A stretch of DNA of 64,000 nucleotides from Citrobacter freundii (GTDB lineage Bacteria > Bacteroidota > Bacteroidia > Chitinophagales > Chitinophagaceae): assembly GCA_003243445.1 (NCBI GenBank), contig QFQQ01000032.1, forward strand, positions 6,905 through 70,904, read 5' to 3'. The position numbers were made by a program, and so were the translations under genes. Of the stretch, positions 1 to 8,455 are shown piece by piece; position 1 is the stretch's first letter, and every line of letters starts with the position of its first letter. The notes under the pieces are model-generated. The model saw only the letters and a list, made by a program, of their open reading frames with translations. It was not told where the DNA came from and did not search any database.

Positions 1-1778
1 ATCCGTCTTCCCGTTATGATGCTTCGGGTAATGCCGGCATCATTAATATCATTTATAAAAAAGAAAAAAAAGAAGGATTTAATGGAAAGATCGGGCTGAG
101 TACGGGCGCGGGCGCGTTATGGGTAAAGAAAGAAAATCTTCCGACGATCCGGCCACAATATACTTTCACGCCAAAGATCAATCCATCACTTTCGCTGAAC
201 TACCGGGAAAAGAAGGTGAATATATTTTTCCAGGGTGACAATCTTTACACAAAGACGCTTAATAAAAATGAATTTGTTGACCGGTATTATGATAATGGAG
301 ATACAGTTCGTCAGCAAACAAAACGAAACCGTACCACCAATGTGATCACGGCAAGGACAGGTATTGACTGGATTGCGAATTCCAGCAACACCTTCACTTT
401 ATCAGGCCTTTTCTCCAGCGAGAAAATATTGGACAGAGGTGATGAACCCTTCTTCAATTATGATCTTTCACAGAGGCGCCGTCTCTGGCAATTCCTGGAA
501 GATGAATTGAAGACAACCGCAACCGCGTCTGCCACCTGGCAACATCGTTTCCGGCAACCGGGCCGGTTGCTGAGCGCGGGCTTCAACTATACATTTCACC
601 GGGAAGATGAAAAATATTTTTTCACCAATATTCTTCCTTCTTATACAGGTCTTGATTCATTCAAATTATTATCGGATGAACATGTGGCGGATCTTACGCT
701 GGACTATGTGCAGCCGTTGAAACAAGGACGTTTTGAGACTGGTGTAAAATTCAGGCGGAGATATATTCCCGTGAATATGCAATTCAAACCGGGCATCCAT
801 TCTCCGCTTGATTCTGCTGCGGGTGGTTATGCCAGTTATGGGGAAACCATTCCTGCGATCTATGGAAATTATATTTATGAAAATGAAAAGATCGAACTGG
901 AAGGTGGTGTGCGGCTTGAATATGTAACCCTTGATTATTTCGTAAATCCGAATCACCCGGTTTATAAAAGCGACGGCTATCATTATTTTCAGCCATTTCC
1001 TACTGTTCGCCTGGCATACCGGATCAGCGATCAGCAGAAGGTCTCACTATTCTATAACAGGCGGGTGGACCGGCCAAATGAAGTGGATATCCGGATATTT
1101 CCAAAGTATGATGATGCGGAGATCATAAAGGTTGGTAATCCGGCACTGCGTCCACAGTTTACCAATAGTTTTGAGCTGGGCTATCGCGCGGGCTGGACGA
1201 AGGGATTTATTTTCTCTTCTTTGTATCACAAAAGAATGAATGCAACGATCACGCGGATCGGAACAGTTGTGCCGGGCAGTGATCTTGTATATAATATTTT
1301 TCAGAATGCGGGAAAAAGTTACAGCACCGGTATCGAAGTGATCCTGTCGCAAAAAGTGAAACAGTGGATGACATTGAATCTTACCATGAACGGATACAGG
1401 AATATCATCGATTCATTTTCTGTTGTAAATAAATACCCGCAGGAAAATGTTTATTCGGCTCCGCGCGAAAGTATTTTCTCGGGCAACATAAAACTGAATG
1501 CTTTGATGCAATTGCCCGGCAAAACGGAAGCACAGGTGTCCGCGATCTACCTCGCGCCGGACCTGATACCGCAGGGAAAGATCTATTCACGGTTCTCCAT
1601 AGATCTCGGCGTCAGGAAGGCTATTCAGAAGGGCAGTGGTGAGGTGTTCGTAAATGCAACGGATGTAGCCAACACGCTGCGTTTGAAGAGACAGATCAAC
1701 GGGAACGGTTTTCATTACATTGCCACAGATTATTATGAAACGCAGGTGGTGCGGATTGGATACAGCTATAAGTTTTAG
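1..1778 (+). CDS. TonB-dependent receptor / outer-membrane beta-barrel protein, 3' part
   Basis: This gene is cut by the left edge. The frame is open from base 3, far ahead of the first ATG at 216, and the first residues include SRYDASGNAGIINII, the conserved end of the plug domain in the Bacteroidota outer-membrane beta-barrel family (PF14905 type). The rest is an aromatic-rich barrel of alternating strands ending in the terminal aromatic sequence IGYSYKF, as expected for BAM-inserted proteins. The missing part should hold a signal peptide, a carboxypeptidase-like domain and the first half of the plug. The substrate cannot be read from the sequence. The end of the gene faces the czc-type efflux operon across an inverted-repeat-filled gap, so the two are convergent and not co-transcribed. 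Confidence 0.9.
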   Translation, partial: PSSRYDASGNAGIINIIYKKEKKEGFNGKIGLSTGAGALWVKKENLPTIRPQYTFTPKINPSLSLNYREKKVNIFFQGDNLYTKTLNKNEFVDRYYDNGDTVRQQTKRNRTTNVITARTGIDWIANSSNTFTLSGLFSSEKILDRGDEPFFNYDLSQRRRLWQFLEDELKTTATASATWQHRFRQPGRLLSAGFNYTFHREDEKYFFTNILPSYTGLDSFKLLSDEHVADLTLDYVQPLKQGRFETGVKFRRRYIPVNMQFKPGIHSPLDSAAGGYASYGETIPAIYGNYIYENEKIELEGGVRLEYVTLDYFVNPNHPVYKSDGYHYFQPFPTVRLAYRISDQQKVSLFYNRRVDRPNEVDIRIFPKYDDAEIIKVGNPALRPQFTNSFELGYRAGWTKGFIFSSLYHKRMNATITRIGTVVPGSDLVYNIFQNAGKSYSTGIEVILSQKVKQWMTLNLTMNGYRNIIDSFSVVNKYPQENVYSAPRESIFSGNIKLNALMQLPGKTEAQVSAIYLAPDLIPQGKIYSRFSIDLGVRKAIQKGSGEVFVNATDVANTLRLKRQINGNGFHYIATDYYETQVVRIGYSYKF

Positions 1779-1780
1779 TA

Positions 1781-2323
1781 TTCGATGTTCGATGATCGGA
1801 ATTCGATGTTCGATGATCGATGATCGATGCGCGATGGTCGATGACCGGCTTGGGATTCGAATAATTCTTTCTATAGGGTACAATTCTAATTCAATGTCGT
1901 TTAGTGACGGAGCGAAGAGTTTGTCATCCCGGCACCGCCTACGCCAAGCTTCAGCGGGCAGGCCGGGCAATCTAACGTTTAATTCAATTTCAAGACTGCC
2001 AGAGCTGGAAGCTCCTCAATTGTGCTACCGTGTACTCACGACTTTGACTGGCGTAAGGTTCCTCCTCCGGCGGACACGTCCCGCGGATTACGCAGATGAC
2101 AGTCTGCTATCAGCAACTAATCTGCGAAATCTGCGTATCCAATAGAGATCCGGACCCGCAGTAAAATATTTTTCATTAATAGTGAGGATAAATCTGCGAA
2201 ATCTGCGGGCTCTGTCCGCCGTAGCGAAGCGGAGGAGGGAACCTTACGCCAATCAAAGTCGTGAGTACACGGTAACTGGTTATCGACCATCGCGCATCGA
2301 ACATCGATCATCGAACATCTAGC
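1781..2323. repeat. nested inverted repeat filling a convergent gap
   Basis: The gap between two convergent genes is almost wholly repetitive. The outer arms are runs of GATGTTCGATGATCGATG-like words (about 1781-1850) and their reverse complement (about 2281-2323). The inner arms are 2024-2077 and 2214-2276, which pair closely around TACTCACGACTTTGA and GGCGTAAGGTTCC. Between them lie two copies of TCTGCGAAATCTGCG (around 2120 and 2192). The whole gap could fold into one long imperfect stem. Short open frames here are translations of repeats and are not credible genes. The outer word recurs near 21.1, 31.8 and 37.6 kb, and the ATCTGCG word near 25.0 kb. Confidence 0.85.
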
Positions 2324-2326
2324 ATC

Positions 2327-5300
2327 CTACCCAGCCAATCCAGTCTTTTTCGTCCGCCTGTTTCTTCTTCTGTGAATGAACTTGTTGGTAAGTGCGTACA
2401 TAACAGGCAGTATCAGTAATGTCAATATTGTTGAGGTCACCAGGCCGCCGATCACTACACGGGCCAATGGCTTTTGTGTTTCACTTCCTATGCCTGTAGC
2501 GATTGCGGCTGGCAGAAGCCCGATTGCTGCCATCAATGCGGTCATCACTACGGGACGCACGCGGCTGATGACGCCATTTCGGATAGCTGTATCCAGTGGA
2601 AGCCCTTCTTCCAGGTTTTTTCTGAACACACTGATCAGGATCACACCGTTCTGTATACAAACGCCAAACAGTGCAATAAAGCCGATACCTGCGCTGATGC
2701 TGAAGTTCATACCGGTTATATGCAATGCAAGTATTCCTCCGATCAGTGCGAATGGCACATTCATGATCGTTAACACTGAATCTTTCACATTACCAAAGGT
2801 GATGAAAAGGATCAGGAAGATCAGGAGTAAACAAATGGGCACGACCTGACCCAGTGTTTTTGTGGCCCGTTGCTGGTTTTCAAATTCGCCGTTCCAGCTT
2901 GTGGTGTATCCGGATGGAAGTTTTACCGCAGCATTCACTTTCTGCTGCGCTTCAGCAATGGTACTTCCAAGATCACGGCCACGCACAGAGAATTTTACGG
3001 TGATATAACGTGCGTTATTATCTCTGTAAATAAATGCAGGACCGGTAAGCGTTACAATATCCGCCACTTCTTTCAGCGGGATCTTTGATCCGTCCAGTGT
3101 GGGAACCATCAGCGATTCAATGGCTTCCTGTGTATTGCGGTATTGCTCCTGGTAGCGAATGCGGATATCGAACTTGCGCTCGCCTTCGAATAGTTGTGTG
3201 GCGGCTTTACCTCCGATTGCCATTTCGATCACAGCGTTGGCATCTGCGGTACTTACACCGTACAAAGCCATTTTCTGTTGATTCAATTCGATACGGAATT
3301 CAGGCTGACCAAGATTCCGGATGATGCCAAGATCTTCTACTCCTTTTATATCTTTTAAAACACTATATACTTTATTGGCATTACTGTCGAGCACATTAAA
3401 ATCATGTCCAAAGATCTTAACCGCCAGTGCCGCGGGCACACCTGCAACGGCCTCAGCCACGTTATCCCTGATAGGTTGCGAATAGTTAAAAACGATCCCG
3501 GGATATTTTTTCAATTTACCGTCCATCTGGTCAACCAGCTGATCGTAGGTCAATTTACTTTTCCATTCTTTTTGCGGCGCAAGATCCACGGCGATCTGAA
3601 CGTTGAAGAAACCTTTAGGATCGGTGCCATCATTTGTCCGGCCGACCTGCACCATTGTGTGGCGGACTTCAGGGAATGTTCTGATCTCGTCGTCCACATT
3701 AGCGGAGATCTTCTGCGCTTCTTCCAGGGATACGCTTCTTGGCAATTCTGCACTTACCCATAATGCTCCTTCATTGAGTTGCGGCAAAAATTCAGATCCG
3801 AGAAATTTGGCAGAGAAGAATGTCAATACCATAATAGAGAACGCGATCAGCAGGCTTTTCTTCTGGTTTTTATAAACGATATTGAATAGTTTGCCGATTC
3901 CTTTTTCAAAGAAGATCACAACCGGATTGTGTTTTTCTCTCACATTTTTACGAAGCAGGATGCTGGATAAAGCCGGTACAAGTGTAAGCGTTAATATCAG
4001 CGCACCAAGCAATGCAAATCCCAATGTATACGCTAAAGGGGAGAACATTTTTCCTTCCACCTTGCGGAAAGCAAAGATCGGGATCAGGCAGGTAAGGATG
4101 ATGATCTTTGAAAAGAAGATCGCCTTGCCCATTTCAGCGCCCTTGCTTTTGAATAAGCCGAGCTTGGCAAGTTTGTTGAACTTCTCCATGCCGACTTCCT
4201 TCGCACGATGATCCAACGCGACAAATAATCCTTCCACCATTACGACGGCGCCGTCAATAATGATCCCAAAATCCACCGCACCCATACTGAGCAGGTTGGC
4301 ATTCATTCCTTTTATACGCATGCAGATGAATGCAAACAATAGTGATAAAGGAATGATGATGCTTACGGTAACGGTTGTCCTCCAGTCAGCCATAAAGATC
4401 AGTACTACTAATGTTACCAGCACAATACCTTCGATGAGGTTATGGATCACGGTTTCTGTGGCATAGCTCATCAGTGTGGTACGGTCATAGAAGGGAACGA
4501 TCTTTACATCCTGCGGAAGGATGCCGTTGTTAAGATCAGTAACTTTTTTATGCAACAGGTCGAGCACTTCAGATGGATTCTCTCCTTTGCGCATTACCAC
4601 AATTCCTTCCACCTGGTTTGGTACGCCATCTTTGGATACGGCGCCCAGCCTGGGCTTGCTGGCTTCCACCACGTTCGCTACATTTTTAACGAGCAATGGT
4701 ACACCACCGGTTTTGCTGATGATCACGTTGTTGATCTCATCTACATTGTTGAATACCCCGATACCTCTCACTACGTAGGCCTGACCGTTTCTTTCGATCA
4801 CATCGCCACCAACGTTGATATTGCTTCTTGAAATGGCATTGTACACATCAAGCGAAGAGAGATTATATTTGATCAGCATTTGAGGATCGACACTCACTTC
4901 AAATGTTTTTTCTTCACCGCCAAACGTGTTCACGTCGGCTACACCTGGCACACTTTTAAATTGCCGGTCGAGCACCCAATCCTGAATGGCGGTCAGTTCG
5001 CGAACACTTGTGGTTTTACTTTGAAGTGTGTAACGGTATATTTCACCTGTCGGGCCATAAGGCGGTTCTACTTCAGGCTTTACGCCGTCAGGCAGATCTG
5101 CATTGATGATACGGCTCATTACCTGCTGGCGCGCAAAGGCATCGTCAACATTGTCGTCAAAGATGAGCGTGATATAACTGAGTCCGAAGGAAGAGTTCGA
5201 GCGAAGATTTGTTCTTTTCTGAACGCTGTTCAATTCTGTTTCCAGCGGAATGGTGATAAACTTTTCGATTTCTTCTGCGCTTCTGCCCGGCCATTGGGTG

Positions 5301-5458
5301 ATGATGATGATCTGCGTATTGGTTACATCCGGAAAGGTTTCGATCGGTGTATTCTTATAACTCCAGATCCCGAGCGCAGCGAGCACGCCGGTCAGGAAAA
5401 AAACAAAGTACCGGTGGCGTAGGGAAAAGTGAATAATGTTCTTGATGAATTTGTTCAT
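2327..5458 (-). CDS. czcA: CzcA/CusA-type heavy-metal efflux RND transporter
   Basis: Inner-membrane proton-driven pump of a tripartite heavy-metal efflux system (HME-RND). At 1043 residues it has the full family length. It starts with a cytoplasmic amphipathic stretch and the first membrane helix (about 12-30), followed by the periplasmic porter region with FPDVTN and WPGRSAEEIE. A block of membrane helices around residues 340-530 contains DFGIIIDGAVVMVE near residue 394, the signature carrying the proton-relay Asp. A second porter region and the last helix block (about 870-1030) follow. In this family the DFG..D form is usual for divalent-ion (Co/Zn/Cd) pumps, while CusA-type monovalent pumps have a different motif, so divalent export is the better guess. 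It is the last gene of a three-gene minus-strand operon, 30 bases after the adaptor gene. Confidence 0.93.
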   Translation of the reverse strand: MNKFIKNIIHFSLRHRYFVFFLTGVLAALGIWSYKNTPIETFPDVTNTQIIIITQWPGRSAEEIEKFITIPLETELNSVQKRTNLRSNSSFGLSYITLIFDDNVDDAFARQQVMSRIINADLPDGVKPEVEPPYGPTGEIYRYTLQSKTTSVRELTAIQDWVLDRQFKSVPGVADVNTFGGEEKTFEVSVDPQMLIKYNLSSLDVYNAISRSNINVGGDVIERNGQAYVVRGIGVFNNVDEINNVIISKTGGVPLLVKNVANVVEASKPRLGAVSKDGVPNQVEGIVVMRKGENPSEVLDLLHKKVTDLNNGILPQDVKIVPFYDRTTLMSYATETVIHNLIEGIVLVTLVVLIFMADWRTTVTVSIIIPLSLLFAFICMRIKGMNANLLSMGAVDFGIIIDGAVVMVEGLFVALDHRAKEVGMEKFNKLAKLGLFKSKGAEMGKAIFFSKIIILTCLIPIFAFRKVEGKMFSPLAYTLGFALLGALILTLTLVPALSSILLRKNVREKHNPVVIFFEKGIGKLFNIVYKNQKKSLLIAFSIMVLTFFSAKFLGSEFLPQLNEGALWVSAELPRSVSLEEAQKISANVDDEIRTFPEVRHTMVQVGRTNDGTDPKGFFNVQIAVDLAPQKEWKSKLTYDQLVDQMDGKLKKYPGIVFNYSQPIRDNVAEAVAGVPAALAVKIFGHDFNVLDSNANKVYSVLKDIKGVEDLGIIRNLGQPEFRIELNQQKMALYGVSTADANAVIEMAIGGKAATQLFEGERKFDIRIRYQEQYRNTQEAIESLMVPTLDGSKIPLKEVADIVTLTGPAFIYRDNNARYITVKFSVRGRDLGSTIAEAQQKVNAAVKLPSGYTTSWNGEFENQQRATKTLGQVVPICLLLIFLILFITFGNVKDSVLTIMNVPFALIGGILALHITGMNFSISAGIGFIALFGVCIQNGVILISVFRKNLEEGLPLDTAIRNGVISRVRPVVMTALMAAIGLLPAAIATGIGSETQKPLARVVIGGLVTSTILTLLILPVMYALTNKFIHRRRNRRTKKTGLAG

Positions 5459-5488
5459 GGCTATAGAAATGAGATATACGGGTAACGC

Positions 5489-6616
5489 TTATTTCTTTGC
5501 GACTTTCTGATTGTTCAGATCGAGCAGCTTTTTATAGATTAGTAATTGATTCCGGGTGATCACTTTTTCTCCGGCATTCAAACCTGTGCTGATGTACGCA
5601 ATGTTGTTAACGGTTTTCAGAATATTTATTTCACGAATGGTTACATCGTTATTGTTTTTATAAACCACCACGTAGTTTTTCTGATTATCATTGATGATCG
5701 CTGCTGCAGGGATGGCTACCATTTTTCTGCTTTCTATATTGCTGATAAATACATTCGCAAACATTTGCGGACTCAGTAAGCCTTTATCGTTTGGCAGAAC
5801 GATCTTTACCTTCATCACTTTTGTTTCAGGATCCAGCATCTTGTTCACTTCATCCACTTTACCGGTGAACACACTGTCCGGATAGGCGAGTGTGGTCACT
5901 CTTGCTTCGTAGCCGGGTTTTACCTTTGCCAGATCGGTTTCATATACGTTGGCCCAGATCCATACATCGCTTACATCTCCGATCGTGAACATGTTAGTGC
6001 TGTTATCATTCCTGATAAAGTTTCCCGGGTTGATGAGTTTCTCTACCACGTATCCTGCACGTGGTGCGGTAACGGTATAAGTTCCGTTGGCATTTGTTTT
6101 GCCGCCGCCATTGATCTGTATCTGTGTGCGGATCTTTGTTGCCGCAGTGACGGATTTATTGTAGTTCTCTTTTGCTTCTGCAAATTCTTTCTCGCTGGCG
6201 ATACCGTTTTTGTAAAGGTTTTCCATATTATCCATGTTGCGTTTGGCAATGGATATATCGTTGCCTGCACTCGAGAGATCCGCATAGTTACCGGCCACGT
6301 CAGCGCTTTTGATGGTTGCAAGTGTCTGACCGGCTTTTACATAGTCGCCGATACTTACATTCACGCTAAGCACCTGGCCGCTGCTGAACGGGAAGACTTT
6401 CACCACTTTGTTATCATCAAAGCTTACTTCGCCGCTTAGCTTTAATTCGTCATCCACATTCCTGATGGATGCTGTATCAATACTGATCAGGCTCATTGTG
6501 CTATCGCTGATCAGCGGTTCCTGTTCCGGAGTTTGGTTTGCGTCACTATCTGAGCAGGCTGATAATGCCAGGACAGCAAAAGCAGCGATAACTGAAAGTG
6601 ATAGTACTTGTTTCAT
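5489..6616 (-). CDS. CzcB/CusB-type periplasmic adaptor (membrane fusion protein)
   Basis: The adaptor links the RND pump to the outer-membrane channel. The 375 residues begin with a lipoprotein signal whose lipobox LSAC puts the acylated Cys near residue 21, so the protein should be anchored in the inner membrane on its periplasmic face. A barrel-sandwich half-motif (about 70-105, with VSIGDYVKAGQTLATI) is followed by a helical hairpin (about 110-170) and the second lipoyl half (YTVTAPRAGYVVEKLINPG, about 180-200). Beta-barrel and membrane-proximal domains complete the protein. It lies 10 bases after the outer-membrane channel gene and 30 bases before czcA, which fits one transcript. No His-rich N-terminal metal-binding segment is seen. 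Confidence 0.92.
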   Translation of the reverse strand: MKQVLSLSVIAAFAVLALSACSDSDANQTPEQEPLISDSTMSLISIDTASIRNVDDELKLSGEVSFDDNKVVKVFPFSSGQVLSVNVSIGDYVKAGQTLATIKSADVAGNYADLSSAGNDISIAKRNMDNMENLYKNGIASEKEFAEAKENYNKSVTAATKIRTQIQINGGGKTNANGTYTVTAPRAGYVVEKLINPGNFIRNDNSTNMFTIGDVSDVWIWANVYETDLAKVKPGYEARVTTLAYPDSVFTGKVDEVNKMLDPETKVMKVKIVLPNDKGLLSPQMFANVFISNIESRKMVAIPAAAIINDNQKNYVVVYKNNNDVTIREINILKTVNNIAYISTGLNAGEKVITRNQLLIYKKLLDLNNQKVAKK

Positions 6617-6626
6617 GACGATAGAT

Positions 6627-7925
6627 TTATAAACGGATATTAACCTGGTTGGTAGTAAAATTCAATTCAGCAGCAGCGTTACGCTGGTTAGCAACGAGCT
6701 GCTCTTCTTTTATACGTGTGTCTTTATAAGAGTCGAAAAAATCAATGAATTCGATCAGGCTGATCTGTCTTTGCTGATATGTTTTCAGCATGTTTTGCAT
6801 CAGTTGATCGTAGTCGCTTTTCAGGGAGCTTTCGGTTCCTGAAAGCAACTGAGTGGCATTATGTAATTTTTGCCATGCGGTTATCACATCTTTGTTCACC
6901 TGTGTTTGGGCTTGCTGGATCATTACGCCGCTTTGTTTATACGCCAGTTTTGCTGCAGCGATGTTTCCTTTATTGCGATTGAAGAATGGAAGAGGAGCAG
7001 ATAAGGTCAGCCCATAATAGTTCGGCACATAACTATTATTCCTGTCGTATTCTGCACCAACGGTGAGGTCTGGTTTTGCCAGTGCGTTCTGATAGCTGAT
7101 ATTATGCAGATCGTATGCATTCTGGGATTTTAATTGCCTGAGATCAGGACGTGACTGCTGTGCGGAATCCTGTAATAAGGAAAGGTTCAGCCCGTTGATG
7201 ATGTTATTGTCAATTGTTTCACTTGCATTGGCAGTCACCCAAACATTATCGTTCAATTGCAGCATCATCCCGATCTCTTTCTGTATGTCCATTTGCTGAT
7301 TGAGATTATCTGCGTAGTCTGCTTTCAGTGAAAACAGCAGTGCCTTGATGCGCATGTTTTCTTTCTGTGAAATATCTCCGAGCTTGAACATGGCGTCCAT
7401 ACCGCCGGAGAGAGTTTGCATTGTTTGTATCTCGTTTGTGTAAACTTTTGCGATATTTTGCAATTGAGACAGGTTGTTCAGATCCGTTGTAAGAACGAAA
7501 CGGAGATTGCGCATCACTTCGTTGAATTGCTCCTCGGCAGTCTTCACATTATCCTGTGCGAGTTGTGTTTGCTTTTTGATCTTACCCGCGGTGCGGATGA
7601 GTTGCTGTACCTGTACATATACCTGACCATAGTACTGTCCGTTTTCTGTGGTATGACGAAAGAATTTTCCATCATAAATATTCTGATCGGTATTCAATAC
7701 CGGGTTGTCCCATACTTTTGCCTGTTGGACCAATGCTTTATTGATGTCGATATTGAATTGAGCGCTGAGAAGCGAAAGATTTTTTTGAAGGAAGATCTCT
7801 TCTGCTTTTGGAATACTCAGGTTCAGCGTATCACTGCCGGTTTGCTGAGCATTTGACGTAGTTGGTAAGAACCAGGCACACAGCAGCGCTGCGCTTTGTA
7901 TCGCCCTGGCTATATTAATTGGCAT
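6627..7925 (-). CDS. TolC-family outer-membrane efflux channel (CzcC-like)
   Basis: Outer-membrane channel of the tripartite metal efflux system. The 432-residue protein has a signal peptide ending near residue 26 (AQQ) and the long alpha-helical, Gln/Asn-rich sequence of the OEP family. That sequence is organised as two repeats (about 35-215 and 235-425), each with coiled-coil segments (for example TAEEQFNEVMRNLRFVL). First gene of the operon; the adaptor follows after 10 bases and the pump after that. The start at 7925 follows ATATTAATTGGC on the coding strand with no clear Shine-Dalgarno site, which is normal for this phylum. The promoter should lie in the 530-base gap that also carries the twin palindromic operators. 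Confidence 0.9.
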   Translation of the reverse strand: MPINIARAIQSAALLCAWFLPTTSNAQQTGSDTLNLSIPKAEEIFLQKNLSLLSAQFNIDINKALVQQAKVWDNPVLNTDQNIYDGKFFRHTTENGQYYGQVYVQVQQLIRTAGKIKKQTQLAQDNVKTAEEQFNEVMRNLRFVLTTDLNNLSQLQNIAKVYTNEIQTMQTLSGGMDAMFKLGDISQKENMRIKALLFSLKADYADNLNQQMDIQKEIGMMLQLNDNVWVTANASETIDNNIINGLNLSLLQDSAQQSRPDLRQLKSQNAYDLHNISYQNALAKPDLTVGAEYDRNNSYVPNYYGLTLSAPLPFFNRNKGNIAAAKLAYKQSGVMIQQAQTQVNKDVITAWQKLHNATQLLSGTESSLKSDYDQLMQNMLKTYQQRQISLIEFIDFFDSYKDTRIKEEQLVANQRNAAAELNFTTNQVNIRL

Positions 7926-8070
7926 GTCGGGTTATTTAAATACGATACAATATTGATATAAATCGCCGGCGGACAAAAGCGCTGATCGGTGGATCGGCAA
8001 AAACTGTCGATTTTGCCTGGAAATTGAACTTGTTTGGGTAGGAGAATGACGGAAGTTGCGGTGGTATCAG

Positions 8071-8115
8071 AAGGTTCAGAGGTTCCAGGAGTTCCAGGGG
8101 TTCCAGAAGTTTCCG
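8071..8115. repeat. GGTTCCAG-type low-complexity repeat
   Basis: Five imperfect copies of a 9-10 base word (GGTTCCAGA / AGTTCCAGG) in a row. The same word recurs at 37731-37779 and 38407-38585, there in both orientations. A frame through it on the minus strand gives a Leu-Glu-Pro repeat, but this is an artefact of the repeat. It lies in the shared upstream region of the efflux operon and the next receptor gene. Confidence 0.8.
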
Positions 8116-8257
8116 GACCGTTTTTGCGGTCGTTCGTCTTGAGCTGAATTTAATGCGGCTTTTTTGCTCCGACATATGTGGAGAGGGAGCATATTAATGG
8201 AACCAATTTAGCCCGGTCAAGGCGATCCTCCGTATGCGGAAATAAATTAATAAAATA

Positions 8258-8278
8258 AGTCTACAAATTTGGTAGACT
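8258..8278. promoter_or_regulatory. palindromic operator 1 (AGTCTAC-N7-GTAGACT)
   Basis: A perfect 7-bp inverted repeat, AGTCTAC and GTAGACT, separated by AAATTTG. An identical pair of half sites with the same 7-base spacing occurs at 8416-8436. The half site resembles the CTACA/TGTAG core bound by BlaI/MecI/CopY-type repressors, but that link is an inference and no such regulator gene is in the window. It sits between the divergent efflux operon (minus) and the receptor gene (plus), so it could control either or both. Confidence 0.7.
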
Positions 8279-8415
8279 AGAACTTCCCCAGTATGTTTGC
8301 ACGAATTAGCATAAAATAAAGGACATGAATTTTCTATTTCAGAACGTTCAGCGATGTTGTGTCGCACATTCATGGTACTGCGTGTACTGACCAGTCGATA
8401 TTTTTTTGTTCATTT

Positions 8416-8436
8416 AGTCTACTGAATATGTAGACT
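8416..8436. promoter_or_regulatory. palindromic operator 2 (AGTCTAC-N7-GTAGACT)
   Basis: Second copy of the dyad, with a different spacer (TGAATAT) but the same half sites and the same 7-base gap. The outer bases extend the symmetry to TAGTCTAC and GTAGACTA. It ends 19 bases before the receptor ATG, so a bound protein would probably cover the promoter or early transcribed region of that gene. Confidence 0.75.
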
Positions 8437-8455
8437 ACTATTTGCCAAAACCATC

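Noticed and set aside
1587..2311. Several open frames of 60-140 codons on both strands
   Set aside because: They overlap the end of the receptor gene or run through the inverted repeats, giving repetitive Ser-Ile-Arg-type sequence.
7936..8175. 79-codon minus-strand frame with repeated Leu-Glu-Pro
   Set aside because: It is the translation of the GGTTCCAG repeat and has no gene-like features.
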